64,000 nucleotides of DNA. Source: Plantibacter sp. PA-3-X8 (GTDB taxonomy: Bacteria > Actinomycetota > Actinomycetes > Actinomycetales > Microbacteriaceae). This document shows, piece by piece, positions 49,530-59,048 of this stretch. Every line of letters starts with the position of its first letter. The first letter of the stretch is position 1. Position numbers and translations under genes: made by a program. The stretch covers positions 3,286,001 to 3,350,000 of the forward strand of contig NZ_CP033107.1 of NCBI RefSeq assembly GCF_003856975.1, given 5' to 3'. The notes beneath the pieces were generated by a model. The model ran no database searches. It was not told the DNA's origin and saw only the letters and a list, made by a program, of their open reading frames with translations.

Positions 49530-51632
49530 ATGGCGAAGCTCTCTGCCCCCCGTGCCCAGACCCGACCGACCGAACGCACCCATCACGGCGACACCGTGGT
49601 GGACCCGTACGAGTGGCTCCGTGAGAAGGAGTCACCGGAGGTGATCGCGCACCTGGAGGCGGAGAACGCCTACACCGAGCAGGAGACGGCCCATCTGGCC
49701 GGACTGCGCGAGCGCATCTTCCAGGAGATCAAGAGCCGCACGCTCGAGACCGACCTCTCGGTACCGACCCGTTCCGGTGCGTGGTGGTATTACGGCCGCA
49801 GTGTCGAAGGCCGCCAGTACGGCATCCAGTGCCGCATCCCGGTCGCCGACCCGGAGGACTGGACGCCGCCGACCCTGCCCGAGGGCGGCGCTGCCCCCGG
49901 CGAGCAGATCATCCTCGACGCCAACGTCGAGGCGGAGGGCCACGACTTCTTCTCCCTCGGCAGCTTCGACGTGTCGGACGACGGCACGCGACTGCTCTAC
50001 GGCGTCGACGTCGAAGGCGACGAGCGGTACACCGTCCGTGTCCGGGACCTCGCGAGTGGCGTCGACCTCGACGACGAGCTCCTCGGGACCGCGGGCGGTG
50101 CGGAGTTCTCCCCCGACGGCACCGCCATCGTCTACACGACGGTCGACGAGAGCTGGCGCCCAGACACCGTCCACCTGCACCGGGTGGGGACGTCCCAGGA
50201 CGACGACACGGTCCTCTTCCACGAGCCCGACGAGCGGTTCTGGGTCGGTGCCGGATTCACCCGCAGCCGCGCGCTGCTCCTGATCGAGGCCGGCTCCTCG
50301 GTCACGAGCGAGACCCGACTCGTCCCCGCCGACGCGCTGTCCGAGGAGGCGCGGGTCGTCTGGCCGCGGACCGACGGCGTCGAGTACAGCGTCGAACACC
50401 GGGTGGCCGACGGTGCAGACCGGTTGCTCATCCTGCACAACCGGGACGCGCCGGACTTCGAGCTCGTCGAGGTGCCGCTCTCGGATCCGCTCGGCACGGC
50501 GCGGGTCGTCGTCGCGCACAGCAGCGAGCGCCGGCTCGAGGACGTCGAGGCGTTCGAGGCCGTGACCACCGTCTCCTACCGGCGCGACGGCCTGACCCGC
50601 ATCGGCCTGCTCGACCCGACGAGTGGCGACATCGACGAGATCGCCTTCGACGAACCACTGTCCACCGTCGGCTGGCACGGCAACGGTGAATGGGCGCAAC
50701 CGATGCTCCGGTTCGGATACGGGTCGCTCGTGACGCCGTCAACGGTGCTCGAACTCGACGTCCGGTCCGGCGAACGCTTCGTGCGCAAGCAGCAGCCGGT
50801 CCTCGGCGACTACCGCCCTGCGGACTACGAGCAGTTCCGGGAGTGGGCGACGGCCGTGGACGGGACCCGCGTGCCGATCTCCATCGTGCGCCGGGTCGGT
50901 GCCCAGGGGCCCGGGCCGCTCCACCTCTACGGCTACGGCTCGTACGAGGCCAGCATGGACCCGTCCTTCTCGATCGCGAGGCTGTCGATGCTCGACCGCG
51001 GCGTGACCTTCGCGATCGCCCATGTGCGCGGCGGCGGCGAACTCGGGCGTCACTGGTACGAGGACGGCAAGAAGCTCCACAAGCAGAACAGCTTCAGCGA
51101 CTTCGTCGACGTGGCCGACCACCTCATCCGCGAGGGCTGGACGACGCCTGCCCGGCTCGTCGCCGAGGGCGGCAGCGCCGGCGGCCTCCTCATGGGCGCC
51201 GTGGCGAACCGTGCTCCCGACCGCTTCGCCGGCATCCTCGCCGGCGTCCCGTTCGTCGACGCGCTGACGAGCATCCTCGACCCGTCGCTCCCCCTGACGG
51301 TCATCGAATGGGACGAATGGGGCGATCCGCTCCACGACCCCGAGGTCTACGCGTACATGAAGGCGTACAGCCCCTACGAGAACGTCGACCCGGCGAAGCG
51401 CTACCCGCGCATCCTCGCGACGACGAGCCTCAACGACACCCGCGTGCTGTACGTGGAACCCGCGAAGTGGGTGGCCCGCCTGCGGGACGCCGGTGCACCG
51501 GCGCTGATGAAGATCGAGATGAGCGCCGGGCACGGCGGGGTGAGCGGCCGCTACAACGCGTGGCGTGAGCGCGCCGAGGAACTCGCCTGGCTGCTCGATG
51601 TGCTCGAACTCACGGACACCGATCCGGCCTGA
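49530..51632 (+). CDS. ptrB: oligopeptidase B (S9A prolyl oligopeptidase family)
   Basis: A 700-residue cytoplasmic serine peptidase. The N-terminal segment 'THHGDTVVDPYEWLREKESP' (17-36) is typical, followed by a seven-bladed beta-propeller to about residue 410 and a C-terminal alpha/beta-hydrolase. The catalytic triad is Ser549 in GGSAGG, Asp636 in SLNDTRV and His668 in SAGHGG. 'YGSYEASMDPSFSIARLSML' matches oligopeptidase B, which cuts short peptides after Arg/Lys. Its acidic S1 residues were not checked. Followed by a perfect stem-loop terminator. Confidence 0.92.
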   Translation: MAKLSAPRAQTRPTERTHHGDTVVDPYEWLREKESPEVIAHLEAENAYTEQETAHLAGLRERIFQEIKSRTLETDLSVPTRSGAWWYYGRSVEGRQYGIQCRIPVADPEDWTPPTLPEGGAAPGEQIILDANVEAEGHDFFSLGSFDVSDDGTRLLYGVDVEGDERYTVRVRDLASGVDLDDELLGTAGGAEFSPDGTAIVYTTVDESWRPDTVHLHRVGTSQDDDTVLFHEPDERFWVGAGFTRSRALLLIEAGSSVTSETRLVPADALSEEARVVWPRTDGVEYSVEHRVADGADRLLILHNRDAPDFELVEVPLSDPLGTARVVVAHSSERRLEDVEAFEAVTTVSYRRDGLTRIGLLDPTSGDIDEIAFDEPLSTVGWHGNGEWAQPMLRFGYGSLVTPSTVLELDVRSGERFVRKQQPVLGDYRPADYEQFREWATAVDGTRVPISIVRRVGAQGPGPLHLYGYGSYEASMDPSFSIARLSMLDRGVTFAIAHVRGGGELGRHWYEDGKKLHKQNSFSDFVDVADHLIREGWTTPARLVAEGGSAGGLLMGAVANRAPDRFAGILAGVPFVDALTSILDPSLPLTVIEWDEWGDPLHDPEVYAYMKAYSPYENVDPAKRYPRILATTSLNDTRVLYVEPAKWVARLRDAGAPALMKIEMSAGHGGVSGRYNAWRERAEELAWLLDVLELTDTDPA

Positions 51633-51639
51633 TCCGAAG

Positions 51640-51679
51640 CGACGACGCCCCTGCTCCGTCCGGAGCAGGGGCGTCGTCG
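51640..51679. terminator. perfect bidirectional stem-loop between ptrB and pfkA
   Basis: Two 19-bp arms (CGACGACGCCCCTGCTCCG and its complement) pair perfectly around a TC centre. It lies 7 nt after the ptrB stop and 13 nt beyond the pfkA stop. Confidence 0.8.
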
Positions 51680-51692
51680 GTGCGGCGGGTGT

Positions 51693-52721
51693 CTAGCCGA
51701 AGAGGATCGCCGCTTCGTCGTAGCGCTCCTGCGGCACGGTCTTCAGCTTGCCGAGCGCCTCTTCGAAGCGGCAGTTGACGAGTTCGGTGCCGCGGAGTGC
51801 GATCATCGTGCCCCAGTCGCCGGCCATGACGGAGTCGATGGCGGCCATACCGAGGCGGGTGGCGAGCACGCGGTCGTAGGCGCTCGGGACGCCACCGCGC
51901 TGCAGGTGGCCGAGCACGGTCGCGCGGGACTCGATGCCCGTGCGGCGCTCGATCTCGGGTGCGAGCACGTCGGCGATGCCGCCGAGACGGGGACGGTTGA
52001 ACGCGTCGAGTCCCTTCTCGGAGTGCGCGGTCTCCATGGTGTCGAGCGTGAAGCCCTCGGACACGACGATGATCGGGGCGCGACCGCGCTGGTAGACGCT
52101 GTCCGCCCACTCGCAGATCTGCTCGATCGACTGCGGCTGTTCCGGGATGAGGATGGCGTGGGCACCCGCCGCCATACCGGCGTGCAGGGCGATCCAGCCG
52201 ACGTGCCGGCCCATGACCTCGATGACCATGCACCGCTTGTGGGACTCGCCCGTCGTCCGGAGACGGTCGATGGCCTCGGTCGCGATCTCGACGGCGGTGT
52301 CGAAGCCGAAGGAGTAGTCGGTGGCGTCGAGATCGTTGTCGATCGTCTTCGGGACGCCGACGATCTTGAGGCCGGCGTCGGTCAGCCGCTTCGCCGCGGC
52401 GAGCGTGCCCTCTCCGCCGATGGCGATGAGCGCGTCGATGCCGAGCCGGTCCATGGTGTGCTGGACGTTCTCCGGGCCGCCGTGCGGTCCTTCGAACGGG
52501 TTGGTGCGGCTCGTGCCGAGGATGGTGCCACCCTGCTTGGCGAGACCACGCACGCTGTGGCGGTCGAGCGGCATCGTCAGGCCCTCGACGACTCCTCGCC
52601 AGCCGTCGCGGATGCCGATGAACTCCTGGTTGTGGATCTTCGTCCCTTTGAGGACCGCTCCTCGGATGACCGCGTTCAGGCCGGGGCAGTCGCCGCCGCT
52701 CGTGAGCACACCAATTCTCAT
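51693..52721 (-). CDS. pfkA: ATP-dependent 6-phosphofructokinase (group III)
   Basis: A 342-residue glycolytic kinase. 'GVLTSGGDCPGLNAVIRGAV' (4-23) is the ATP loop, 'ALIAIGGEGTL' (about 94-104) has Gly where pyrophosphate-type enzymes carry Asp, and 'PKTIDNDLDATDYSFGFDTA' (about 120-139) holds the catalytic Asp and a loop typical of group III enzymes. 'EVMGRHVGWIALHAG' and 'LGHLQRGG' bind fructose 6-phosphate. The ATG at 52721 is preferred: GAGGA lies 8 nt upstream. The frame could start five codons earlier at 52736 but lacks support. Confidence 0.93.
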   Translation of the reverse strand: MRIGVLTSGGDCPGLNAVIRGAVLKGTKIHNQEFIGIRDGWRGVVEGLTMPLDRHSVRGLAKQGGTILGTSRTNPFEGPHGGPENVQHTMDRLGIDALIAIGGEGTLAAAKRLTDAGLKIVGVPKTIDNDLDATDYSFGFDTAVEIATEAIDRLRTTGESHKRCMVIEVMGRHVGWIALHAGMAAGAHAILIPEQPQSIEQICEWADSVYQRGRAPIIVVSEGFTLDTMETAHSEKGLDAFNRPRLGGIADVLAPEIERRTGIESRATVLGHLQRGGVPSAYDRVLATRLGMAAIDSVMAGDWGTMIALRGTELVNCRFEEALGKLKTVPQERYDEAAILFG

Positions 52722-52855
52722 ATCAACAGTCCTCATGGGGATCGGGGCACCTCAGGTGCCGGGAGTCATCCCCGACAATACCGTCTCGCCGACGGTGCTT
52801 CATCCGGCGCGGACGGTCCTCCGGCCCAGAGGGTCGGTGCCTCGTCCACCGGGGT

Positions 52856-52861
52856 TAGGCT
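52856..52861 (+). promoter_or_regulatory. -10 hexamer TAGGCT, leaderless mycoredoxin promoter
   Basis: TAGGCT, 6-nt spacer GCTGGG, ATG. Confidence 0.5.
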
Positions 52862-52867
52862 GCTGGG

Positions 52868-53134
52868 ATGAGTGCCGAAGACTACCTGCCCGCCGATGGC
52901 GGCATCACGATGTTCTCCACGACCTGGTGCGGGTACTGCGCCCGACTGAAGCACCAGCTGTCCGCAGCCGGCATCCCGTTCACCGAGGTCGACATCGAGC
53001 AGGTCCCGGGGACCGCCGACCTCGTCGCCTCGCTGAACGGCGGCAACCAGACGGTCCCGACGGTGATCTTCCCCGACCGCTCGACCGCGACGAACCCGTC
53101 GCTCGCTCAGGTGAAGGCGGCACTCGGCGTCTGA
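52868..53134 (+). CDS. mycoredoxin (glutaredoxin-like)
   Basis: An 88-residue thioredoxin-fold reductase. The redox motif is W20-C21-G-Y-C24, the cis-proline lies in 'NQTVPTVIFPDRS' and the N-terminal strand is 'GGITMFSTTWCGYC'. This matches Mrx1 of actinobacteria, which reduces protein-mycothiol disulfides in the cytoplasm and restores oxidised enzymes. The typical glutathione-binding residues are absent, as expected for a mycothiol user. Leaderless by spacing. Divergent from pfkA. Confidence 0.88.
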   Translation: MSAEDYLPADGGITMFSTTWCGYCARLKHQLSAAGIPFTEVDIEQVPGTADLVASLNGGNQTVPTVIFPDRSTATNPSLAQVKAALGV

Positions 53135-53191
53135 CCAGCCGACGACGTCCGGCCGGGCGACCTGTGGTCACCCGGTCGGACGAACCGGACG

Positions 53192-55375
53192 TCAGGCGCC
53201 CAGTGCCTCGCGGAGCAGGTGGACGAGGGCGTTCAGCTGCACCGAGTCGACCGACGCGACGTCCTGGTCGCTTCCGTCGAGCGCGCGAGCGGCCAGGCCC
53301 TGCTTGCTGTCGATGAGTTCCGCGACCTTCGCGTCGATCGTGTGCGCGGCGATGATGCGCCAGGCGGTGACCGGCTCCTCCTGACCGATGCGGTGCACGC
53401 GGTCGATCGCCTGGGTCTGCTCGGCGGCTGTCCAGGACAACTCGGCGAGCACGACGTTGGACGCGGCCTGCAGGTTGACGCCGACGCCGGCGGCGGTGAG
53501 CGAACAGACCGCGACCGCGACCTCCGGATCGGTGTTGAACGCGTCGATCGCGGCCTGACGCGCCTGCGCGGTCTGGTCGCCGCGGAGCGACACCGTCTTC
53601 AAGCCGCGACCCGCGAACAACTGCTCGGCCGCGTTCATGACGTCGATGTGCTTCGCGAAGAACACGACCTTGCCCACGGACCTCGCGAGCTGCGCCGTGT
53701 AATCGGCGGCGAGGACGGCCTTGGCCTGACCGATCTTGCGGATCATGGTGAACACGTTCTCCGTGCCACCGGCGGCCTTGGACTCGTCGAGCTCGGCCTG
53801 GGCGACCATGCGCATGAGGTCGGTGTTCGGCTCGTGCAGCGCGTCGACGCGCTCACCACGCGACTCCAGGACCCGCACGTAGCGGGACTTGAGCCGTTGC
53901 CCGAGCTCGGCCTCCGCGTCGCGGATGGACCGGATCGCCTCGTCGTCGAGCTCGACCGGGAGGTCGGCGACGCGCTTGGCGGGCAGGTCCTTGGCGACGT
54001 CGAGCTTCTTGCGGCGCACGATGCCCATGTCGATGACGGCGGACCGCGCGGCGGCGTAGAAGGCGTGCTCGGCCGGGGTCAGGCCGGTGTCCTCGAGCCG
54101 CTCCATGAGTTCGGCGGTCGGCTTGCCGTCCTTGATCCAGCCGAGGAACTGCCAGATGGCATTGAAGTCCTCGACGTCGTTGATCAGCGGCGTACCCGTC
54201 AGCGCGAGCAGCAGCGGGTCCTGGCCGGGCGTCGCCTTCCGGATCCGGTTCGCGAGTGACAGCACGTGCTGCGAGCGCTGGGAGTGGAGGTTCTTGATGA
54301 AGTGCGCCTCGTCGACCACCATGCCGCGGAAGCCGAGCGTCCCGAGCCAGGCGAGGTGGCGGTCGAGGACCTCGTAGTTCACGATGATGACGTCGGCGAA
54401 GGCGTCGAGCGCCTGGCCGTCGCCGTGGATGACCGTGGCGCGTCGGTGCGGCGTCCAGCGCTCGACCTCGCGCGCCCAGTTCATCTTGACGACGTTCGGC
54501 ACGATGACGAGGAGCGGGTACGCCTCGGCGACCGAGGCGGCGAGGACCGACTGCGCGGTCTTGCCGAGGCCCGGCTCGTCGGCGAGCAGGAAGGAACGGT
54601 GTCCTTCACGGACGCTCTCGACGAAGCGCGCCTGGTGCTTCATGACTTCGAGGCCGCGCGGCGAGAGCCGGTCGAGCTTCGGGGCGTCGGGCAGGTCCAT
54701 CGAGGCCGCTCCCCCGCCGGAACCGAGCTCGAACGCCTTGTACAGGGGGCCCATGAGCTCCCAGCTGTCGAGTCGTCGACGCACGGTCGGCTGCGGTGCC
54801 GCCTGGCTGAAATCCGGGGCGAGGAACGGATTGGCCAACTGACGTGCCTTGACCGACTGCGGGATGACCTGCTTCTCGGCGAGCTCGGCCGGGACGACGG
54901 ACTCCACGACGGGCTTCTCGACGGTGATGATGAGTTCGTCGGCGCTGAGTTCGGCGCCCGACTCGAGGAGCCAGTCGCGCCGGAGCCGCTGCGCGACGGG
55001 GCTCGTCGCGGCGTCGGCCTCGAGGAGCTGGATGAGCGAGGTGTCGCGCGCCGCCGTCTTGGCGAGGATGGTCGCCACACCGTCGAGGCGCTTCAGGAGC
55101 TCGGCCCGCGTGGCGTCGCTGTAGCTCGTGTCGGCCTTGACCCTGGCGCGTTCCTCGCGGACGAGGAAGGCGATGACCTGGTACTTGGTCCGGTTGGTTG
55201 GCCCGACCTTGCCCTTCTGCGCCTTCGCCTCGACCTCGCGCACCTTGCGGGCGAGGATGGGGATGATCGGCGCGTCGTCGTCGTGACGCGACGAGGACCC
55301 TCTGGGGTTCGAGCGGCCAGATGAACGGGTGCTGGAACGCCCCTGGGAACGGCGTTGCTGGCCGGTGTGCGGCAT
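53192..55375 (-). CDS. SNF2-family DEAD/DEAH-box helicase
   Basis: A 727-residue double-stranded DNA translocase. After a Ser/Arg-rich N-terminal tail of about 30 residues and a ~190-residue region with no known domain, the SNF2 ATPase begins: motif I 'LLADEPGLGKTAQS', motif II 'VVDEAHFIKN' (DEAH), motif III 'LLALTGTPLIN'. The C-terminal helicase lobe has 'VVFFAKHIDVMNAAEQLF', 'LTAAGVGVNLQAAS' and 'QAIDRVHRIGQ' (motif VI). The layout resembles SMARCAL1/annealing helicases; no HARP motif was recognised. AGGAGGAG directly precedes the ATG at 55375. Role probably in DNA repair or fork processing. Confidence 0.88.
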   Translation of the reverse strand: MPHTGQQRRSQGRSSTRSSGRSNPRGSSSRHDDDAPIIPILARKVREVEAKAQKGKVGPTNRTKYQVIAFLVREERARVKADTSYSDATRAELLKRLDGVATILAKTAARDTSLIQLLEADAATSPVAQRLRRDWLLESGAELSADELIITVEKPVVESVVPAELAEKQVIPQSVKARQLANPFLAPDFSQAAPQPTVRRRLDSWELMGPLYKAFELGSGGGAASMDLPDAPKLDRLSPRGLEVMKHQARFVESVREGHRSFLLADEPGLGKTAQSVLAASVAEAYPLLVIVPNVVKMNWAREVERWTPHRRATVIHGDGQALDAFADVIIVNYEVLDRHLAWLGTLGFRGMVVDEAHFIKNLHSQRSQHVLSLANRIRKATPGQDPLLLALTGTPLINDVEDFNAIWQFLGWIKDGKPTAELMERLEDTGLTPAEHAFYAAARSAVIDMGIVRRKKLDVAKDLPAKRVADLPVELDDEAIRSIRDAEAELGQRLKSRYVRVLESRGERVDALHEPNTDLMRMVAQAELDESKAAGGTENVFTMIRKIGQAKAVLAADYTAQLARSVGKVVFFAKHIDVMNAAEQLFAGRGLKTVSLRGDQTAQARQAAIDAFNTDPEVAVAVCSLTAAGVGVNLQAASNVVLAELSWTAAEQTQAIDRVHRIGQEEPVTAWRIIAAHTIDAKVAELIDSKQGLAARALDGSDQDVASVDSVQLNALVHLLREALGA

Positions 55376-55540
55376 GCTCCTCCTGAGCAGTCGAAGAGCC
55401 TCATCGGCCGAGGGGCCGGAAGAGACGGGCGTCGGGCCCGACTGGTCGTCGTGGAGCAACAGAGCGTTGCACGAGACCGACACGGGCGCCCGACGGGCGT
55501 GTGCCCAGTCTACGCCATCGGCCGCATCGGTCGCGAGCGC

Positions 55541-55933
55541 TCAGTCCGGCGCGCTGTCGACGAGTCCGAACCGCTCCAGTTCGGCGTCGTCGAGCATGCG
55601 AGAACGGATGAGGAACCGCTGCCCCGTCGGGGCCTCGACGCTGAACCCGCTGCCGCGCCCCTGCACCACGTCGATCGTCAGGTGCGTGTACTTCCAGTAC
55701 TCGAACTGGGAACGCGACATGTAGACCTCGACGGGCGCGTCGAGCCCGGGCACGTCGAGCGTGTCGAGCAGGACGTCGACCGCGCCCGTGCGGAACATCC
55801 CGACGGGGTAGCACATGGGCGAACTCCCGTCGCAGCATCCGCCGGACTGATGGAACATGAGCGGTCCGTGCAGCGCGGTCATCTCCCGCACCAGTGCGGC
55901 CGCAGCGTCGGTGACGTCGACCCGTCCGGTCAT
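55541..55933 (-). CDS. DUF779 protein, aldehyde dehydrogenase partner
   Basis: A 130-residue protein of the DUF779 family. The conserved cysteine cluster S-G-G-C-C-D-G-S-S-P-M-C (about 30-41) looks like a metal or redox site, and 'YMSRSQFEYWKYTHLTIDVV' (about 70-89) is the other family signature. DUF779 genes regularly follow acetaldehyde-type dehydrogenase genes, as here; the protein may help assemble or reduce that enzyme (inference). AGGAGG lies 5 nt before the ATG at 55933. A REP-like repeat pair separates it from the dehydrogenase gene. Confidence 0.82.
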   Translation of the reverse strand: MTGRVDVTDAAAALVREMTALHGPLMFHQSGGCCDGSSPMCYPVGMFRTGAVDVLLDTLDVPGLDAPVEVYMSRSQFEYWKYTHLTIDVVQGRGSGFSVEAPTGQRFLIRSRMLDDAELERFGLVDSAPD

Positions 55934-55979
55934 GGTGTCCTCCTTCATCGTGTCGTGTATCCGGCCCTGCCCCTCCGCC

Positions 55980-56047
55980 GGTCCCTGAGCCTCTCGAAGG
56001 GCGCCCTTCGACAAGCTCAGGGACCGGGTGGGGGCTCAGGGACCGGG
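55980..56047. repeat. REP-like inverted pair plus partial third copy
   Basis: GGTCCCTGAGC...CGAAGGGC (55980-56002) faces GCCCTTCG...GCTCAGGGACC (56003-56025), forming a near-perfect 23-bp-arm palindrome. A partial copy, GGCTCAGGGACCGGG, lies at 56033-56047. The unit matches the single copy near 28.1 kb. The element lies between the ALDH stop and the DUF779 start and could fold in the shared transcript. Confidence 0.8.
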
Positions 56048-56054
56048 ATGTGGA

Positions 56055-57578
<1,524 letters not shown>

Positions 57579-57692
57579 GTCACTCCTTGTCGACGACGTT
57601 GTCGGTGGCGCACCGCTCAGGTGCGTGCCGACGACGCTAGTCGGCCCGAGGTTGCAGGAGGTTGCGCCGAGGACCGCGGCCCGGATCGGCCG

Positions 57693-58988
57693 TCAGGACG
57701 CCGAGAGCTCGGCGTCGATCGCCTCGATGCGGGCGACGAGGCCGGCGCGCTTCGGTGACCGCGGCGGCAGCAGTCGGAGGCAGGCGTGCAGGATCTCGAC
57801 GTCGTCGGGCGCGGCCGCGGTCCGGATGTAGTCGTGCAGCAGGTCCGCCGAGGCGTCGGTCAGCATCGCCTCGCGGAGGCGCGTCGCGACCCGGTCGCGG
57901 AGGTCGACGACACCGGGGGCGGTGGAGTCGGGCAGGAGCGGACCCGGGTACGCGGCCAGCGCAGCGCGGTGGGCGCCGCGGTCGAGGAGGGACAGCACCT
58001 GGTGGGCGTCGAGCTGGAGCGGGGTGGTGAGCCGGTACGGCCGCGAGGCCGGCACGAGTGTCGGCGCGGTCCCGCCGAGCACCTTCCGCAGCCGGACGAG
58101 CTCCGCCCGGAGGGTGACCGACGCCTCGTCCGCGTCGTAGAGCAGCCCGGCGAGCGCGTCGGCGCTCAGGCCCTGGTGGTGCCAGGCCAGCAGGGTCAGG
58201 ATCTCGGCGTGCCGTCGGCTGAGCTCGGTCGGGCGACTCGCCCCGTGTCCGACCAGCAGGCCGGTGTCACGGCCGAGCACCTGCAGGCCGGGCCGCACCG
58301 TGGTCGTCCGGCGGGCTGTGTCCGTTCGTGGGCGACCGGCGAACCGGCGGTCGGTGACCGCGCGCAGCCGCTGCACCATGATCTCGGACTCGACGGCGGC
58401 GGCGGTCGCCTCCATGAGCGGCAGCGCATGCGAGGCGACCGCCTGCGGGCCACCGGTGATGTCGATCACGCCGATGATCTGCCGGGTCTCGGGATCGTGC
58501 ACCGGGACCGCCGTGCAGCTCCACGGGTGCACGAGGCGGTTGAAGTGCTCGGCCGCGTGGATCTGGATGCCGTGGTCGAGTTCGAGCGCGGTGCCCGGGG
58601 CGCTCGTTCCCACCTCCCGCTCCGACCACCCGGCACCCTCGACGAAGAGCATGCCCTCCGCCCGTCGCCGCAGATGACGGTCGCCGTCCACCCAGAGCAG
58701 TCTGCCCATGGCGTCGCCCACCGCGACGAGCATGCCGGAGTCGTCGTCCGCGTCGTTGACCAGCAGCTTGGTGATCACCGGGAGGACGCCGGCGAGCGGG
58801 TGCCCGAGCCGGTGGTCGCGCAACTCGTCCTCGTCGAAGGCGAGCTCCGGCATGAGGTTGTCCGGGTCGAGGTGACGGCCCATCGACCGTTCCCACGACT
58901 CGCGGACGAGCCGTCGGACGAGTCCGCGCTGCGCTTCGGCACGCGCCGGGGCCGCCAGCCACGGACTGGACACCTCACCACCACCCAT
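57693..58988 (-). CDS. GAF-domain transcriptional regulator of the aldehyde dehydrogenase operon
   Basis: A 431-residue protein. The N-terminal 'REAQ/RRLVRESWERS' helix and the ~150-residue sensor ('ITKLLVNDADDDSGMLVAVG', then 'SAPGTALELDHGIQIHAAEHF' and 'DPETRQIIGVIDITGG') match the GAF sensor of AcoR-like activators. There is no AAA+ sigma-54 domain. Instead a C-terminal winged-helix region follows ('ELSRRHAEILTLLAWHHQGL', 'VRLRKVLGG'), as in actinobacterial versions that bind DNA directly. 'FNRLVHPWSCTAVPVHD' may bind the inducer. It lies 114 bp before the ALDH gene on the same strand. Confidence 0.78.
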   Translation of the reverse strand: MGGGEVSSPWLAAPARAEAQRGLVRRLVRESWERSMGRHLDPDNLMPELAFDEDELRDHRLGHPLAGVLPVITKLLVNDADDDSGMLVAVGDAMGRLLWVDGDRHLRRRAEGMLFVEGAGWSEREVGTSAPGTALELDHGIQIHAAEHFNRLVHPWSCTAVPVHDPETRQIIGVIDITGGPQAVASHALPLMEATAAAVESEIMVQRLRAVTDRRFAGRPRTDTARRTTTVRPGLQVLGRDTGLLVGHGASRPTELSRRHAEILTLLAWHHQGLSADALAGLLYDADEASVTLRAELVRLRKVLGGTAPTLVPASRPYRLTTPLQLDAHQVLSLLDRGAHRAALAAYPGPLLPDSTAPGVVDLRDRVATRLREAMLTDASADLLHDYIRTAAAPDDVEILHACLRLLPPRSPKRAGLVARIEAIDAELSAS

Positions 58989-59048
58989 CCACGTCGACCG
59001 GTTCTGCGGACAGTGTATCCGCCGCAGCCCACCGGTCGACGGGTAACC

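Noticed and set aside
49452..55375. Peptidase, kinase, mycoredoxin and SNF2 helicase genes as a defence island
   Set aside because: All but the helicase are plain housekeeping genes with their own promoters or terminators; no nuclease, methylase, toxin or phage gene is present.
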